Below are positions 1 to 9,157 of a DNA stretch of 64,000 nucleotides, piece by piece. The notes under the pieces are model-generated. The model worked only from the letters and a program-made list of their open reading frames with translations, was not told where the DNA came from and ran no database searches. This DNA comes from Herbaspirillum robiniae (GTDB lineage: Bacteria > Pseudomonadota > Gammaproteobacteria > Burkholderiales > Burkholderiaceae_D): NCBI RefSeq assembly GCF_002213415.1, contig NZ_NJGU01000004.1:310001-374000 (forward strand), read 5' to 3'. The translations under genes were made by a program, and so were the position numbers. Positions within the stretch are counted from its first letter, which is position 1. Each line of letters begins with the position of its first letter.

Positions 1-297
1 CATCTGGATGTCGCACTCCCAGCGCGTCATGCGGTAGGCGGCCTGGGCGTATTGCGGCGCCTGGTAATGGCGGGCGTAGTCGTACAGCGTCGGGATGATG
101 TAGCCGGTGGTCTCGGGGTAGGAGGCGTTCCATTTGCCGGCGCGGATATCGTAGCTGTGCGCCACGCCGTCGTCGGGGGTGCCGCGCTGCGCCTGCAGCA
201 GCCAGTCGGCGGCCGCCTTCAGGTGCTGTTCGATCGCTTGCGCCGGCTGGCTGCTCGCGCCCAGTTTGTCTTTGATCAGTTGTTTGATGTGTTGCAC
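1..297 (-). CDS. Partial CDS, unknown EPS-locus protein (toroid-like)
   Basis: This reading frame begins with GTG at 297, preceded by a GAAAG-type ribosome site 7-8 bases away, and runs off the left edge, leaving 99 N-terminal codons. No ATG or TTG occurs in frame after the upstream TGA, which decides the start. The visible part has an amphipathic helical opening, then a WLLQAQ stretch, a DDGVAHSYD segment and SYPETTGYIIPTLYDYA. From memory, this pattern occurs in roughly 400-residue proteins of exosortase A loci that look like alpha/alpha-toroid (terpene-cyclase or epimerase-like) folds and are sometimes mislabelled delta-aminolevulinate dehydratase. It lies 63 bases downstream of the ATP-grasp gene and is probably its operon partner. 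Function is not known; a role in modifying the polysaccharide or a lipid intermediate is inference only. Confidence 0.7.
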   Translation of the reverse strand, partial: MQHIKQLIKDKLGASSQPAQAIEQHLKAAADWLLQAQRGTPDDGVAHSYDIRAGKWNASYPETTGYIIPTLYDYARHYQAPQYAQAAYRMTRWECDIQM

Positions 298-360
298 GGT
301 ATGGCTTTCAGTAATGCGTTTTTCTGCGGGTAACGGGGTGGGCGTGAAGACCTGGCGAGC

Positions 361-1560
361 TCATGCGGTGCGTCGCATCCGAACGTGCATCAGCGCCGTC
401 AGGCGCCCGGCCATGTAGTCGATCCACGGCAAGGGGTCGTTCCAGCGCAGGTAGGCGTCCATGACCTTGTGGCCGGCGGAGCGCATGTCGGGTTTGCCGC
501 CGCCTTCTTCGAAGGCCCATTTGTCGGCCTGCGGGTCGCGCCAGATATGCGCCGGCGGCGCGGCGGGCGCCTCCGGCATCGGCAGCGCCGGCAGCCCGGC
601 TTCGTGGCGATAGGCCGCCAGCGGGATGTTGACGCCGTTCAGGGTCGCCACTTCCTGCTGGTAGTCGGTGCGTCCCACGGTCGGTTCGACCATGTAGAAG
701 CGGCCGTCGCGGCGGTCGCGCTTGTATTCCATGCTGCCCATGCCGACGAAGCCGGTGCGGGTGAAGAAGTCGAGGGTGGTGGCGGTCAGCTCGGCATGGA
801 ATTCCCAGGCCGCGGTGCAGCTGGCGGTGCCTCCGATGTGCAGCGGCCACGAACGGATCTTGCGGCCGACGAAGGAAGTGACCAGCTGGCCGTCGCGGCC
901 GATGTATTGCAGGCAGAAGTAGATCTCGTCGTCTTCGCCCTCGATCCATTCCTGCGCCACCATGTCGGCCAGCACCGGTTCGATCTCGGCATAGAGCGCG
1001 GCGACCTCGCCGGCATCGCTCACCTTGTAGGCCTTCTTGAAGCGCGCGCCGTAGCCATAATCCTTGTGCGCCGGCTTGAACACGCAGGGAAAGCGCAGTT
1101 GCCCCAGCGACGGCAGGTCCGCGCGGCTGCCGATCTGCACGGTGCGCGGCACCGCCGAGGCGCATGCCTCGGCCAGTTCGGCAAAGCCCTGCTTGTGCAT
1201 CAGCTGCATCAGCCGCTCGTGGCCGGGCAGGCGCAGCAGGTAAGGGCCGGCCAGGCGCTCGCGCTGGGCCGAGATGGTGTTGACGCCTTTTTCCTCGGTC
1301 ACGAACAGCATCGCCGGACGATGGAACCGCGTCGCAAGCGCCAGCAGATGTTCCGTCAGCGCATCGCCTTCGAGCGACGCGGCCAGCGATTTGCCTCCAT
1401 AGCGCGAGCGCATGGCGGGCGACTTCGGATCTTCATCCACCACGGTCAGCGCAACGCCGGCCGCGCCCAGGCTGCGCACGATGCCCAGGGCGTTGAGACC
1501 GCCGCCGACCACCACGGCATGAGTGCGCTGCGCGCGCGGAACGAAATGGGTATGGGTCAT
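361..1560 (-). CDS. ATP-grasp domain protein (carboxylate-amine ligase-like)
   Basis: This is a 399-residue cytoplasmic protein. An N-terminal Rossmann-like pre-ATP-grasp segment contains VVVGGGLNALGIVRSL at about residues 17-32. It is followed by an ATP-grasp core with FPCVFKPAHKDYGYG near residue 160 and an acidic metal-binding region with EGEDDEIYF. ATP-grasp enzymes join a carboxylate to an amine or similar nucleophile through an acyl-phosphate. Homologues are common in exosortase A exopolysaccharide loci, where the substrate is undefined. Its ATG overlaps the stop of the flippase gene by four bases (ATGA), indicating translational coupling. A peptide-like or amino-acid decoration of the sugar is possible but not shown by the sequence. 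Confidence 0.85.
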   Translation of the reverse strand: MTHTHFVPRAQRTHAVVVGGGLNALGIVRSLGAAGVALTVVDEDPKSPAMRSRYGGKSLAASLEGDALTEHLLALATRFHRPAMLFVTEEKGVNTISAQRERLAGPYLLRLPGHERLMQLMHKQGFAELAEACASAVPRTVQIGSRADLPSLGQLRFPCVFKPAHKDYGYGARFKKAYKVSDAGEVAALYAEIEPVLADMVAQEWIEGEDDEIYFCLQYIGRDGQLVTSFVGRKIRSWPLHIGGTASCTAAWEFHAELTATTLDFFTRTGFVGMGSMEYKRDRRDGRFYMVEPTVGRTDYQQEVATLNGVNIPLAAYRHEAGLPALPMPEAPAAPPAHIWRDPQADKWAFEEGGGKPDMRSAGHKVMDAYLRWNDPLPWIDYMAGRLTALMHVRMRRTA

Positions 1561-3059
1561 GATCGGCTCGCACGGATGAAGGGCCAGCGCTCGAAGCGCG
1601 AGGCCGGCGCTCCGAGGTCGATGAGGATTTGCCGGATCTCCTGCACCGCATTGCGGTCCACGAAGATGATCCAGGCCAGGTAGGCCAGCACGCCGGCCGC
1701 GATTTCAAGCAACAGGATCGCCGCAACCGGCAGGCCCAGCGCGTACAGCAGCTGGCGCACCAGCAGCACTGCCGCCACCATCGCCAGCGCCCCGCACAGG
1801 ATGGGCAGCAGGCAGCGATAGTAGGCGCGCATCGACATGCCGGTCAGGCGGCAGACGTCGCGCAGCAGCTTGACCGACAGCAGCGGATACACCAGCACCC
1901 AGGCCGCCGACACGCCGCGCAGGCCGTCCAGCAAGGCGCCGGCGGCGAAGGCGAGCGACATCACCAGCGCGCACAGCGCGGTGTAGGCGGCCAGTTTCTT
2001 GACGTTGCCGATGCTGGTGAGCACCTGGGAGAGCAGCGGGTCGACCGACTTGATCAGCCCCATCAGGCACAGCGCGCCGAAAGGCACCTGGCACTCGATC
2101 CACTTGGGGCCCAGCACCACCAGGATCAGCTCCTGCGAGCAGGCCAGCATGCCGAGCAGCGCCGGATACGTGACGTAGGCGATGCCGCGCGTCATGTGGA
2201 TGACCACCGCGTTGAGGCGGTCGAACTCGCGCTGCAACTTGGAGAACAACGGCGAGGCCACATTGGTCACCAGCGAGGTGATCTGGCTGCTGGGCAGCGT
2301 GGCCAGCGAGAACGCCATGCCGTAGACGCCCAGCGAAGCCGCGCCCAGCAGCTTGCCGACCACCGCGCGGTCGGCATTGCTGTAGAGGAACCAGAACACC
2401 CGGCTGGTGGTGACGTGCATGCCGAACAGGGCCAGGTCGACCGCCTCCCGGATCCCGTAGCGTCCGCGCGGGCGCCAGGGCGACAGCAGGAAGAACCCGA
2501 TGCTGCAAACCGCCGCCGCCACCAGCGAGCCCCACACCAGCGACCACACGCCCAGGCCGGCCAGGGCCAGCGCCACGCTGATCACGCTTTGCAGCAGGAT
2601 GGAGAGGATGTTGACCCCGGCGATGGCCTTGAACTGCATCTCCTTGCGCAGGAAGGCTTCCGGTATCGCGCCGAAGGACCCGATGACGAAGCCGACCGCC
2701 AGCGTGGAAATCATCGCCGCCAGCTCCGCATGCTGGAAGAAGTCGGCGATCAGGCCGCTCAGCAGCAGCGTGCCCAGCAGCAGCACCAGGCTCAGCAGCA
2801 CCGCGATGGCGAAGCAGCCGTTGACCTCGGCCTGCTTCAGGTCGCGCTTTTGCACGATCGCCGCGCCCATGCCGATCTCGTTGAAGAAGCCCACGAAGCT
2901 GATGAACATCATGGCGATCTCCATGAGCCCATAGTCCGCGGGGCTCAGCAGGCGCGCCAGCAAGAGGGTGGTGCCCAGCGAGATGAGCTTGCCCACGGCG
3001 CTGCCTATGCCCAGGTGGCTGATCGCCTTGACCGTTTTTGAACGAAGATCGTTTTGCAT
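1557..3059 (-). CDS. Oligosaccharide flippase (Wzx/PST family)
   Basis: The product is a 500-residue polytopic inner-membrane protein with about 12-14 hydrophobic segments, typical of the polysaccharide transporter (MATE-like/MOP) superfamily. Characteristic pieces are the early SAVGKLISLGTTLLLARLL segment, the cytoplasmic FLRKEMQFKAIAGVN loop, and helices running to the C terminus. It should translocate undecaprenyl-linked EPS repeat units from the cytoplasmic to the periplasmic face. I chose the ATG at 3059 rather than a longer frame, because the longer form would run into the preceding glycosyltransferase gene (ending at 3070) and adds a low-complexity, non-membrane head. The Shine-Dalgarno sequence is weak, so coupling to the upstream gene (10 bases away) is likely. 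Confidence 0.9.
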   Translation of the reverse strand: MQNDLRSKTVKAISHLGIGSAVGKLISLGTTLLLARLLSPADYGLMEIAMMFISFVGFFNEIGMGAAIVQKRDLKQAEVNGCFAIAVLLSLVLLLGTLLLSGLIADFFQHAELAAMISTLAVGFVIGSFGAIPEAFLRKEMQFKAIAGVNILSILLQSVISVALALAGLGVWSLVWGSLVAAAVCSIGFFLLSPWRPRGRYGIREAVDLALFGMHVTTSRVFWFLYSNADRAVVGKLLGAASLGVYGMAFSLATLPSSQITSLVTNVASPLFSKLQREFDRLNAVVIHMTRGIAYVTYPALLGMLACSQELILVVLGPKWIECQVPFGALCLMGLIKSVDPLLSQVLTSIGNVKKLAAYTALCALVMSLAFAAGALLDGLRGVSAAWVLVYPLLSVKLLRDVCRLTGMSMRAYYRCLLPILCGALAMVAAVLLVRQLLYALGLPVAAILLLEIAAGVLAYLAWIIFVDRNAVQEIRQILIDLGAPASRFERWPFIRASRS

Positions 3060-3069
3060 GGAGGGCCGC

Positions 3070-4395
3070 TTATCGGACAGGTCTGCTGCCCGCCGGGACA
3101 GCGGGGCTGGTGGTGCTCTGGTCGAACAGCTGCGCCAGCTGGCGCGCACGATGGGTGCGGGACGAACTCGCCACGAGTTCATCGTCGGCCACATGCGCGC
3201 TGCCGTCTTCGATGGCGTTGACGAAACGCTCCAGCACCGGCGCGATGGCCTCGCGCGAGGTCATCGCGGCGATGTCGTGGAAGCCCGCCGCGATGAGCGT
3301 GCCGGCGGTTTCCCCGGCCGGGTCGAGCAGGCCCAGGATGGGTTTGCGGGCACGGAAGTATTCATAGATCTTGGCCGGGATCTGCTTGTTGAAGGGCGTG
3401 CCCTGGAACACCAGCAGGCCGTCGGCGTCCAGCATTTCGCGCAGCGCCTCGCGGTAGGGAACGGGCGGCTCCACCGCCACCATGTCGGCCACGCCGCAGG
3501 ACTCCACCAGCGCCTGGAAATACGCAATCTCGCTGGGCGCGCGCAGCACTACCCGCAGGCGCCCGGCGTCGATGCGGCCTTGCCGGCGCAAATCGGCGAT
3601 GGCGTTGAGGAAGGCGCTCGGGTCGCGGCCTTCGGTATAGAGCACGCCGCTGTGCACCAGCGTCACCGGCCGCTGCCCGGGACGGCGGGCCGGCGGTGCC
3701 GGTTCGGCGCCGTCGAGCGCGAAGGACTGCTCGTCGTAGCCGTTCTCGATCACCTGGAACTTGGCATGCAGATGCGCCGGAAAGCGTGCCTTGTACGACT
3801 CCAGCGCTCCCCGGGTGGTGAAGGTGGCGCAGGTGCAGCGCTCGATGGCGCGTCGTTCGATCCAGGCGAACATCCTGCGTTGCAGGGGATTGCTGGGGAA
3901 GTCCACCTGCAGCATGGGGTCGCGGAAATCGGCGATCCAGGGCAAGCCGGTCAGGCGCTGCAGGGTCAGGCCGATCAGGTGCGCGGTGGCGATCGGGAAG
4001 GTCGACCAGATCACCGCCGGCTTGTGCTTGCGCACCATCGCCAATGCGACGGGCACGGCGAACAGCCACCAGCTGATCCAGCGATCGGGCAGGGCCAGCA
4101 GTTGCGGATACCGGCCACGTATGCCCAGGTGGCGCTTGGCGTCCAGCGCCAGCGGCCGGCGCACCTCGATGTCGGCCGGCACGCTGGCCAGCTGCGACGC
4201 ATTCTTGCGCTCATAGGCCATCGGCGCGGCCGAGACCACCATCGGCTTCCAGCCGAAGCTGCCCAGGTTCCGGGCGAAGCTCAGGGTTCGCTGGATCCCG
4301 CTGCTTTCCGACTGCGGCGGAAAATGGAACGCGATCAGCAATGCGCGGTTTTGCATGTTGGCCACAGGGTGAGATGAATGAGGTTGGTTCGACAT
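3070..4395 (-). CDS. Glycosyltransferase, GT4-like
   Basis: The protein has 441 residues from the ATG at 4395, which has GAGGAG about 11 bases upstream and sits four bases from the preceding stop. The N-terminal half carries FHFPPQSESSGIQRTLSFA, the acceptor-side opening seen in many capsule/EPS glycosyltransferases. The C-terminal half carries ADGLLVFQG and PAKIYEYFRARKPIL, the nucleotide-sugar side of a GT-B fold with the E-x7-like region. It most likely transfers one sugar to the growing lipid-linked repeat at the cytoplasmic membrane. Donor and acceptor specificity cannot be read from the sequence. Confidence 0.87.
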   Translation of the reverse strand: MSNQPHSSHPVANMQNRALLIAFHFPPQSESSGIQRTLSFARNLGSFGWKPMVVSAAPMAYERKNASQLASVPADIEVRRPLALDAKRHLGIRGRYPQLLALPDRWISWWLFAVPVALAMVRKHKPAVIWSTFPIATAHLIGLTLQRLTGLPWIADFRDPMLQVDFPSNPLQRRMFAWIERRAIERCTCATFTTRGALESYKARFPAHLHAKFQVIENGYDEQSFALDGAEPAPPARRPGQRPVTLVHSGVLYTEGRDPSAFLNAIADLRRQGRIDAGRLRVVLRAPSEIAYFQALVESCGVADMVAVEPPVPYREALREMLDADGLLVFQGTPFNKQIPAKIYEYFRARKPILGLLDPAGETAGTLIAAGFHDIAAMTSREAIAPVLERFVNAIEDGSAHVADDELVASSSRTHRARQLAQLFDQSTTSPAVPAGSRPVR

Positions 4396-4399
4396 GGCT

Positions 4400-5416
4400 T
4401 CAGGCTCCTCGCTGGGCCAGCCAGCGCAGCAGGCGCAGGCCGAACATGATGGGGGTGCGATCCCAGGGACGCCCGCGCGGGATCTCGTAGCGGGCGCTGT
4501 CGGGACCGGCGGACCCGCCGGCGGTGGTGAACGCGGCGTCATAGCCGGCCGCGCCGATCATGCGCACATGGCGCATGTCGTAGTCGACTCCGGCCTTGCC
4601 GTTGGGATAGGCGAACAGGCGCAGCGGCTGCCGGACGATCTGTTCCAGCGCATGCTTGTTGTCGACGATCTCGCGCAGGGCATGTTCGTCTTCCACCTTG
4701 CTGAGGATGGGATGGGTCACGGTATGGCCGCCGATCTCGTTGCCCGCGCGGGTCAGCGCCACGATCATGGCGCGGTCCAGCATCAGGTCGGCAGTGTCCG
4801 GGTTACCCGCGCATTGTTCGAGCGCGGCGATCACCCGCAGGCGCTCAGGCGGGGGCATGTACTTCGCATATTCGTTGATCACGGTGGCGATGTGCAGCCG
4901 GCTTTCGGCATCGCTCACCACGCCGCCCTTGCGGCCGGCCGCAAGCGCCGGCGGCAGGCCCAGCGCCTCCCAGTCGAAGGCGCCTTCGGGCAGGCGCCGC
5001 ACCGCCTCGAGGATGCGGTCGTTCCACATGCTGCCGTCGTCGAGATGGGCGGTGGTGGCGAAAATGGTCGCCGTCAGGCCGAACTCCTGCAGCACCGGCA
5101 GCGCCAGCTCGCACACCGAGCGATAGCCGTCGTCGAAGCTGATGCACACCGCGCGCGGCGGCAGCGTGCCCTGGCGCATGCGCTGCAGCGCTTCCGGCAG
5201 CGGCAGCACGTTGAAGCCGTCGGCCAGCAGCCGCATCTGCCAGCGGAAGCTGGCGAGGTCGACCTCCGATTCCAGCAGCGGATCCGGGCGCTCCAGGATG
5301 CGGTGGTAGGTCAGGATGCACAGGCGCCGCCGGCGTCTTCCGGCCAGCGCGATGAGGTTGCCGCCCAGGCGCAGGAGCAATGCCAGCGGGCCGTGGCCGC
5401 GTGCGCGCCGGGTCAT
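4400..5416 (-). CDS. Polysaccharide deacetylase family protein (second in locus)
   Basis: This 338-residue NodB-like protein (carbohydrate esterase 4 fold) has three recognisable motifs: LTYHRIL near residue 38, the ISFDDGYRS motif 1 with the catalytic base and metal Asp, and the GGHTVTHPIL H-x3-H metal motif. It ends with a PRGRPWDRTPIMFGLRLLRW tail. It would remove N- or O-acetyl groups from the EPS. It differs from the PEP-CTERM-locus deacetylase at 16158-17015, which belongs to a different subfamily. No clear signal peptide is visible, although a short hydrophobic stretch near the N terminus could act as an anchor. The start overlaps the stop of the ligase/polymerase gene by four bases. 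Confidence 0.88.
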   Translation of the reverse strand: MTRRARGHGPLALLLRLGGNLIALAGRRRRRLCILTYHRILERPDPLLESEVDLASFRWQMRLLADGFNVLPLPEALQRMRQGTLPPRAVCISFDDGYRSVCELALPVLQEFGLTATIFATTAHLDDGSMWNDRILEAVRRLPEGAFDWEALGLPPALAAGRKGGVVSDAESRLHIATVINEYAKYMPPPERLRVIAALEQCAGNPDTADLMLDRAMIVALTRAGNEIGGHTVTHPILSKVEDEHALREIVDNKHALEQIVRQPLRLFAYPNGKAGVDYDMRHVRMIGAAGYDAAFTTAGGSAGPDSARYEIPRGRPWDRTPIMFGLRLLRWLAQRGA

Positions 5417-6738
5417 GGCCGCCTCTCCGGCGCGGCATCGGCCGCCGGCGCCTGGTGGGGGTCATGGGCCTCGTAGGTGCGCGGCGCCATGGCCGCGTAC
5501 GGGGACGGACCGGCCTTGACCACGCATTTCTCCAGCACCACCAGCAGCACGATGATGTAGTAGTACAGGTCGAAGTAGGTCAGCGAAAGGAAGGCGCCGC
5601 CCACCGCGTAGCCGACCACGCTGACCTGCGCCATGGCGGCGAGGTCGCCCGCCCACTTGAGTTCGGGCCTGCCTTTGCAGTATCGGATGATGCGCCCGCC
5701 GCAGCGCCAGGTGCACCACATCAGCACCAGGAACAGCAGCAGGCCGACCGGGCCCTGTTCGCCCAGCGCCTGGAAGTAGATGCTGTGGGCCACGTGGAAG
5801 TCCAGCGGATTGGGCGCATACAGGTAGAAGATCTCCGGCGAGAACACCTTGAAGCCGCCGCCCAGCACATGATGCGTGGCCACGTTGACGGCGAAGTGCC
5901 AGGCATTGATGCGGCCCAGCGCCGAGGCGTCCTTGTTGTAGGAGTCGATGGTGCTCATGCGCGCGAACCACTGGTCCGGCATCACCGTATAGACCAGCGG
6001 GATCAGCAGCAGCACGATCAGGCCGGTGGTGAGCTTCTTGCGGCTCTTGAGCCACAGCATGGTCAGCATCACGCCGCCGCCCAGCAGGGCGCCGCGCGAA
6101 TAGGAGCCGACCACCGACACCACCGTCAGGATGCACACCGCCAGCATGGCCAGCCTGACCCAGCGCCGGGTAGCCTGCATGTGCAGGCCCCAGAGCAGGG
6201 GCAGCACCGTGAGCAGCGCCAGGGCGAGGTCGTTGTTGTCGGCGATGAAGCTGTCGGGCGGGCCGTACACGTGGTCGCCGCCGCCCGAGAGCAGCGTGAA
6301 GACGCCGCCCTTGACGCCCCAGAACCCCAGCGACAGGCCGATCACCCAGGCGAAGTCGCGCGCGTCGCGCTCGGTGTTGAGCGCGGCCATGCTCACCAGC
6401 ACCATGAACATGGTCTTGATGACGGTGTTCCATTCGCCCCAGACCAGCTTGGGCTGCAGCCCAAAGAAGCAGGTGAAGGTGATCCAGAAGATGAACATCA
6501 TCAGCACCACCGTCGTGCTTTGCAGCGGGAAACGCTTGGGCTGCTTCGACAGCATCAGGCTGACCAGCGTGGTACCGGCCACCAGGGCCGCGAACGGGAA
6601 GTCGTAGGCGAAGCCGTAGGTGAGCCGGTGCGGGTTCATCAGGCTGAGCCAGACGTAAGCCATCACGCCGGCGGCCGGGCGCTTCAGGATGTAGGGCAGG
6701 GTCGCCATGACCATGGCGAAGACCAGGTAATCACGCAT
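5413..6738 (-). CDS. O-antigen ligase-like protein, exosortase A system-associated
   Basis: The product is a 441-residue polytopic membrane protein with about ten hydrophobic segments. The N terminus, with LPYILKRPAAGVMAYVWLS and NPHRLTYGFAYDFPFA, is the signature I associate with the family called putative O-glycosylation ligase, exosortase A-associated (PEP_O_lig_1, Wzy_C superfamily). Proteins of this superfamily either polymerise undecaprenyl-linked repeats (Wzy) or ligate glycan to an acceptor. In XrtA loci the true role is unresolved, and polymerase is a reasonable alternative. The ATG at 6738 follows the previous gene by four bases; a longer upstream frame is a shadow of that gene. Confidence 0.9.
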   Translation of the reverse strand: MRDYLVFAMVMATLPYILKRPAAGVMAYVWLSLMNPHRLTYGFAYDFPFAALVAGTTLVSLMLSKQPKRFPLQSTTVVLMMFIFWITFTCFFGLQPKLVWGEWNTVIKTMFMVLVSMAALNTERDARDFAWVIGLSLGFWGVKGGVFTLLSGGGDHVYGPPDSFIADNNDLALALLTVLPLLWGLHMQATRRWVRLAMLAVCILTVVSVVGSYSRGALLGGGVMLTMLWLKSRKKLTTGLIVLLLIPLVYTVMPDQWFARMSTIDSYNKDASALGRINAWHFAVNVATHHVLGGGFKVFSPEIFYLYAPNPLDFHVAHSIYFQALGEQGPVGLLLFLVLMWCTWRCGGRIIRYCKGRPELKWAGDLAAMAQVSVVGYAVGGAFLSLTYFDLYYYIIVLLVVLEKCVVKAGPSPYAAMAPRTYEAHDPHQAPAADAAPERRP

Positions 6739-6742
6739 GAAC

Positions 6743-7921
6743 TCAGCCGGCCTTTCCGATGACGTCGCGGAACAGGCGCAACTGGCCGGCGGTGGTGTCG
6801 TCCCAGCTGAAGCCCTCGGCATAGCGGCGGGTGGCGGCGCGCTCGGGACCGGCAGCCAGGAGCGCGCGCACGGCCGCGGCGATGCCGGCGGCGCTGCGCT
6901 CCTGCATCAGCACACCGGCGTCGGCGTGCGCCACCACCTCGGGCGTGCCCCAGACCTTGCTGGCGGCCACCGGCGTGCCGCAGGCCATGGATTCCAGCAG
7001 CACGTTGGCCCATCCTTCGCGGCTGGACGAGAGCACCATGACGTCGGCCGCGCCGTAGTAGTCGCGCAGCGTCGCCTGCGGCAGCGGACCGAGGAAGCGC
7101 ACTCGCCCGGCAACCTGGAGCTGGTCCGCCAGCGCCTGCAGGCGCGCGAGTTCCGGGCCGCTGCCGGCGATCAGCAGCGTGGCCTCCTTCAGTTCGGTCA
7201 GGGCGGCGATGGTCAGCTCGTGGCCTTTGACCGGCACCAGGTTGCCCACCGACAGCAGCGTCAGGCCGTCCATCTGCAGCTGCTTGCGCAGCGCGGCGCG
7301 GTCAAGCGGAGGACGGAACAGTTCCAGGTCCACGCCGTTGCGCAGCGACACCACCTTGGCCGGATCCGCGCCCAGCGCGAGCAGCTCCTCGCGCAGCGCC
7401 GCGCATACGGTGATGACGCCGGCGGCGTTGTCGGCGGCCCAGCGGATCATCCTGCCCGGCCATTTGTAGCCGGGCAGCAGTGTGATGTCCGAGCCGCGGG
7501 CGGTGATCACCACCGGCTTGCGGAAATACTTGCCCAGCATCATGGCAGCCACGCCGTCCGGATAGAAATAGTGGGCGTCGATGGCGTCGAAGTCGAAGCC
7601 CTCGTCGATCAGCTTGCGCAGCACCGGTTTCATGGCGCGGGCCATGAGCAGCGGCGCCGGCGTCATGCCGACTTTGGGCAGCAGCAGGTAGCGCGGATGC
7701 AGGACCTGGATGCCGGAGCGCACCTCGGCCGCCGGAACGCGCGCAAAGCGGCCATAGCTGCCGAAACGCGCATGCCGCAGCGGAAACCAGGGCACCGGCG
7801 CCACCACGCGCGACTCCACTTCGCCGCTGGCCACCAGCTGGCGCAGGCGGGTCTCGACGAAGATCCCGTGGCCGGGGCGTTCGTGATTGGGAAACAGCGT
7901 GGAAAACGTCAGCAGCTTCAT
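6743..7921 (-). CDS. Glycosyltransferase family 4 protein
   Basis: The protein has 392 residues. It opens with MKLLTFSTLFPNHERPGHG, an N-terminal GT-B motif of GT4 enzymes that includes a glycine-rich loop for the sugar acceptor. It continues through a VVITARGSDI segment to the C-terminal SREGWANVLLESMACGTPV motif, the E-x7-E nucleotide-diphosphate-sugar binding signature. It is a predicted retaining cytoplasmic glycosyltransferase of EPS repeat assembly. Its start codon overlaps the stop of the neighbouring glycosyltransferase (ATGA), so the two are probably translated as a pair. Confidence 0.9.
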   Translation of the reverse strand: MKLLTFSTLFPNHERPGHGIFVETRLRQLVASGEVESRVVAPVPWFPLRHARFGSYGRFARVPAAEVRSGIQVLHPRYLLLPKVGMTPAPLLMARAMKPVLRKLIDEGFDFDAIDAHYFYPDGVAAMMLGKYFRKPVVITARGSDITLLPGYKWPGRMIRWAADNAAGVITVCAALREELLALGADPAKVVSLRNGVDLELFRPPLDRAALRKQLQMDGLTLLSVGNLVPVKGHELTIAALTELKEATLLIAGSGPELARLQALADQLQVAGRVRFLGPLPQATLRDYYGAADVMVLSSSREGWANVLLESMACGTPVAASKVWGTPEVVAHADAGVLMQERSAAGIAAAVRALLAAGPERAATRRYAEGFSWDDTTAGQLRLFRDVIGKAG

Positions 7922-9132
7922 GGCGCGGCGGGAGAAACAAGGCGTGGATAGATGTTCTGGTAGCGCGCCACGCTTGCGGCCCAGTTGCGTTCGGTTTCGA
8001 CGAAGTGGCGTCCGGCCGCGCGCAGCTGCGGCCATTGCTGGGGCGCGGCGAGCAGCGCCAGCACCTTCTCGGCCAGCGCCTCGGGGGCGCCGGCGGCGAA
8101 CAGCACGCCGGTCTTGCCGTCGACGATCAGCTCGCGATGGCCGCCGACGTCGGATGCCGCCACCAGGCGTCCCTGCGCCATCGCCTCGAGCGGCTTGAGC
8201 GGCGTCACCAGGTCGGTCAGCCGCATCTTCAGGCGCGGATAGACCAGCACGTCGATCAGGTTGTAGTAGCGCTGGACCTGGTCGTGCGCCACGCGCCCGG
8301 TGAACACGACCTTGTCTTCGATGCCCAGCTGCGCGGCCAGCGCGCGCAGTTCCTTGTCCTGCGGGCCGCCGCCGACCAGCAGCAGGCGCACATCGGGATT
8401 GCCCGCGAGCATCGCCGGCAGCGCCTTGAGCAGCACCGGCAATCCCTCGTAGGCATAGAAGGAGCCGATGAAGCCGAGCAGGGTCTTGCCCTCCAGGCCC
8501 AGCTCGCGCGCCAGCGCCGGATCGGCCGCCTGGCCCAGCGTGAAATCCTCGATGTTGACGGCGTTGGGGATCACCGTCATCTTGGCCAGCGGCACGCCGC
8601 GCGCGGCAATGTCGGCGCGCAGGCCTTCGCAGATGGTGGTGACCGCGTCGGCGCGCTTGAGCGCATAGGTTTCCAGGGCGCGCGTGATCCGGTAGCGCAG
8701 CCCGCCTTCGGTGCTGGTGCCGTGATCGACCGCTGCATCCTCCCAGAACGCGCGCACTTCATACACCACCGGGATGCCCAGGCGCCGGCCCACGCGCAGG
8801 GCGGCGATGGCGTTGAGCGCGGGCGAGTGGGCGTGCAGCACGTCGGGGCGAATGCGGCGGGCCACTTCCTCCAGCCGCTTGGCCAGGCTTTCGATCACCG
8901 CCAGCTGGTTCAGCACCGGCAGTCGCGCCAGCGGCCCCGACGAGAGCGGCGTGCGGAAGAAGCGCCAGCCGTCGACGTCCTCTTCCAGCGCGGCGATGGC
9001 GCCATGCTTGGTGCTGGTGATGTGCGACGTGGTCCAGCCCAGCGCGCGTTGCTGCTGCAGGATCGACAGCGTGCGGAAGGTGTAGCCGCTGTGCAGCGGA
9101 ATCGAGTGGTCGAGGATGTGCAGGATATGCAT
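7918..9132 (-). CDS. Glycosyltransferase, PEP-CTERM/exosortase A-associated (stp3-like)
   Basis: The product has 404 residues. The opening MHILHILDHSIPLHSGYTF and following RTLSILQQQRALGW match what I recall of the exosortase A-associated Daro_2409-type glycosyltransferase family. The C-terminal half includes GFIGSFYAYEGLPVLLKAL, a VGGGPQ nucleotide loop and LKPLEAMAQGRLV, together a GT-B/GT4 donor-binding side. It is predicted to add one specific sugar of the EPS repeat unit on the cytoplasmic face. It lies 25 bases after the amidotransferase and overlaps the next glycosyltransferase. Confidence 0.92.
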   Translation of the reverse strand: MHILHILDHSIPLHSGYTFRTLSILQQQRALGWTTSHITSTKHGAIAALEEDVDGWRFFRTPLSSGPLARLPVLNQLAVIESLAKRLEEVARRIRPDVLHAHSPALNAIAALRVGRRLGIPVVYEVRAFWEDAAVDHGTSTEGGLRYRITRALETYALKRADAVTTICEGLRADIAARGVPLAKMTVIPNAVNIEDFTLGQAADPALARELGLEGKTLLGFIGSFYAYEGLPVLLKALPAMLAGNPDVRLLLVGGGPQDKELRALAAQLGIEDKVVFTGRVAHDQVQRYYNLIDVLVYPRLKMRLTDLVTPLKPLEAMAQGRLVAASDVGGHRELIVDGKTGVLFAAGAPEALAEKVLALLAAPQQWPQLRAAGRHFVETERNWAASVARYQNIYPRLVSPAAP

Positions 9133-9157
9133 GATCGGGTATCCGTGTGGTGAGCGG

